A stretch of DNA of 6,871 nucleotides from Pseudomonadota bacterium (GTDB lineage: Bacteria > Pseudomonadota > Gammaproteobacteria > Acidiferrobacterales > UBA6901): positions 1 to 6,871 of the forward strand of contig JAJYEK010000190.1 in NCBI GenBank assembly GCA_021785795.1, written 5' to 3'. Each line of letters begins with the position of its first letter. The stretch's first letter is position 1. Both the position numbers and the translations under genes were made by a program. Under the pieces are notes generated by a model. It ran no database searches and was not told where the DNA came from. It worked only from the letters and a program-made list of their open reading frames with translations. Shown here one piece after another: positions 5,322-6,871 of this stretch.

Positions 5322-6871
5322 ATGGTCACGGATTATTTCCAGGCGCGCATATCGCGCGACATCTGGGACAGCAAGTATCGATACCGTGAACGCGGCGAAA
5401 TTCGCGACGTCACGATTGAAGATAGCTGGCGGCGCATCGCGCACGCCCTGTCGGTGGCCGAAAAAACCGATTCGGAGCAGTGGCTGCATAAATTCTACGG
5501 GGTGCTCAGGGGCTTTCGCTTTTTGCCGGGAGGGAGGATCCAGGCCGGCGCCGGCACCGGGCACCGGGTCACCCTGTTCAATTGTTTCGTCATGGGGGAG
5601 ATCGAGGATTCGCTCGACGGCATTTTCGATGCGCTCAAGGAAGGGGCGCTCACCATGCAGCAGGGCGGCGGCATAGGATACGACTTCTCAACGCTGCGCC
5701 CGCGCGGCGACATCGCCCAAAGCGTAGGCATGATCGCATCCGGCCCGGTTTCGTTCATGCAGATATGGGACAGCATGTGCAGCACGATTCTGTCTACAGG
5801 TGCACGCCGTGGCGCAATGATGGCGACACTGCGATGCGACCATCCGGACATCGAGGAGTTCGTTTCCGCCAAGCGTGATCCGGCGCAGCTGCGCCATTTT
5901 AATCTCTCGGTCCTGGTCAGCGACGATTTTGTGCGCGCTGCTCGGTCTGACGAGCCGTGGCCGCTGGTTTTTCCGGTCCGCCGTGGTGAGGAAGCCACCG
6001 GTGCCGAGACCGTCGAGCGCCTGTGGTCGGGTGCTGGCGCGCCGCAACCCTGTCGCGTGTACCGCCGGATCTCCGCGCGCGAGTTGTGGAACAAGATCAT
6101 GCGCGCAACCTACGATTATGCCGAGCCGGGCGTGATCTTCATCGACCGCGTGAACCGCATGAACAATCTGTGGTATCGCGAGCGGATCAGTGCCACGAAT
6201 CCATGCGGGGAGATTCCTCTGCCGCCGTACGGCGCTTGCGATCTCGGTTCGATCAATCTTACGAAGTTCATCACAGGCGCATTTACCGACCGGTCAAAAC
6301 TGGACTTGCACGCCATCGGTGATACGGCAGAGGTGGCAACGCGCATGCTCGACAATGTTGCCGACATCTCGCACTTTCCTTTGCAGAAGCAGGAACACAC
6401 CGAACGCAGCGAGCGGCGCATCGGGCTCGGGTTCACCGGACTGGCAGATGCGCTGATCATGCTGGATATTCCCTATGGCAGTGCCCAGTCGCTGACGCTT
6501 GCCGGCGAAGTGATGCGTACAATCTGTCATCGGGCCTATCGTGCCTCGATCGAGCTTGCGCGCGAGAAGGGGCCGTTTCCGTGGTTTGAGCCCGACCGCT
6601 ATCTGGATGGACCATTCATCCGGACGCTGCCCGAGGACATTCGAGAGGGTATCCGCCGTCATGGTATCCGCAACAGTCATCTCACGGCGATCGCGCCGAC
6701 CGGTACGATCAGTCTACTTGCGAACAATGTGTCCAGCGGACTGGAGCCGGTGTACGCGCTTGAATACAGTCGCCGCTTGCGTGAAGCTGACGGTTCGATG
6801 ACGGCTCACGCGGTCATCGACTATGCCTATAATCTGTTTCGCGAGCGCTATGGCGATGCGCCGCTTCCGCC
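5322..6871 (+). CDS. nrdJ: Adenosylcobalamin-dependent (class II) ribonucleotide reductase NrdJ, 3' end beyond the window
   Basis: The open frame runs from ATG 5322 to the window edge with no stop, giving 516 complete codons. The enzyme reduces ribonucleotides to deoxyribonucleotides in the cytoplasm, using a B12-derived radical. Family motifs occur in order: LFNCFV with Cys88 (expected disulfide partner), QGGGIGYDFSTLRPRG near 114-129, GARRGAMMATLRCDHPDIEE near 161-180, NPCGEI at 293-298 with Cys295 (thiyl radical) and Glu297, YGACDLGSINL with Cys306 (second disulfide Cys), RRIGLGFTGLADAL, and IAPTGTISLL. The 11-residue step between Cys295 and Cys306 fits NrdJ rather than class I NrdA. The protein enters the reductase domain almost at once (IWDSKYRY at 14-21), so there is no N-terminal ATP-cone. 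The C-terminal redox cysteines are outside the window. The ATG is chosen because an in-frame TGA lies at 5289; a GTG at 5313 is the only other start. The ribosome site is weak (GGTGG at 5312-5316). It probably shares a transcript with copA and the cupredoxin gene. Confidence 0.95.
   Translation, partial: MVTDYFQARISRDIWDSKYRYRERGEIRDVTIEDSWRRIAHALSVAEKTDSEQWLHKFYGVLRGFRFLPGGRIQAGAGTGHRVTLFNCFVMGEIEDSLDGIFDALKEGALTMQQGGGIGYDFSTLRPRGDIAQSVGMIASGPVSFMQIWDSMCSTILSTGARRGAMMATLRCDHPDIEEFVSAKRDPAQLRHFNLSVLVSDDFVRAARSDEPWPLVFPVRRGEEATGAETVERLWSGAGAPQPCRVYRRISARELWNKIMRATYDYAEPGVIFIDRVNRMNNLWYRERISATNPCGEIPLPPYGACDLGSINLTKFITGAFTDRSKLDLHAIGDTAEVATRMLDNVADISHFPLQKQEHTERSERRIGLGFTGLADALIMLDIPYGSAQSLTLAGEVMRTICHRAYRASIELAREKGPFPWFEPDRYLDGPFIRTLPEDIREGIRRHGIRNSHLTAIAPTGTISLLANNVSSGLEPVYALEYSRRLREADGSMTAHAVIDYAYNLFRERYGDAPLP

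Noticed and set aside
5495..6100. A 201-codon - strand frame and several + strand frames within 5272-6801
   Set aside because: All overlap the nrdJ frame, which carries every family motif continuously; the others are shadows.

Overview
The window is GC-rich bacterial DNA with tightly packed genes, Shine-Dalgarno starts and codon use typical of a Gram-negative proteobacterium. An adenosylcobalamin-dependent ribonucleotide reductase next to a copper ATPase and a membrane-anchored cupredoxin would fit a gammaproteobacterium or related lineage. The sequence alone does not fix the genus. I see no insertion sequence, tRNA, rRNA, CRISPR array or clear foreign segment.

Layout. Bases 1-130 hold no gene I can defend, only a hairpin. 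Two small + strand genes follow: an 82-residue single-span membrane protein with a C-terminal SHOCT motif (131-379) and a 71-residue free heavy-metal-associated (HMA) domain protein with a CxxC site, probably a cytosolic Cu(I) carrier (433-648). A 526-residue protein on the - strand (652-2232) converges on them with a 3-base gap. It fuses an aminoglycoside-phosphotransferase-like kinase fold to a P-loop ATPase/kinase domain. Bases 2233-2600 are a non-coding control region with a palindrome, inverted repeats and a good sigma-70-like promoter facing right. Next come copA (Cu+-exporting P1B-type ATPase, 2601-4907), a membrane-anchored cupredoxin overlapping it by ATGA (4904-5272), and, 49 bases on, the first 516 codons of nrdJ (adenosylcobalamin-dependent class II ribonucleotide reductase, 5322 to the window end). 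nrdJ runs off the right edge.

How the genes may work together. The HMA protein could carry Cu(I) to CopA, CopA would pump it across the inner membrane, and the cupredoxin, anchored with its copper site probably on the periplasmic face, could receive it. This is inference from families and gene order. nrdJ makes deoxyribonucleotides by a B12 radical route that needs no oxygen and no iron cofactor; its position behind two copper genes is the most thought-provoking linkage here, but it may only reflect shared transcription. The role of the phosphotransferase/ATPase fusion is unknown. No copper-responsive regulator gene (CueR, CsoR or CopY type) lies in the window, and I found no canonical CueR box.

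Nothing here is a clearly new system. The best leads are the copA-cupredoxin-nrdJ arrangement, an extra segment in the CopA nucleotide-binding domain, and the dyad over the copA promoter.
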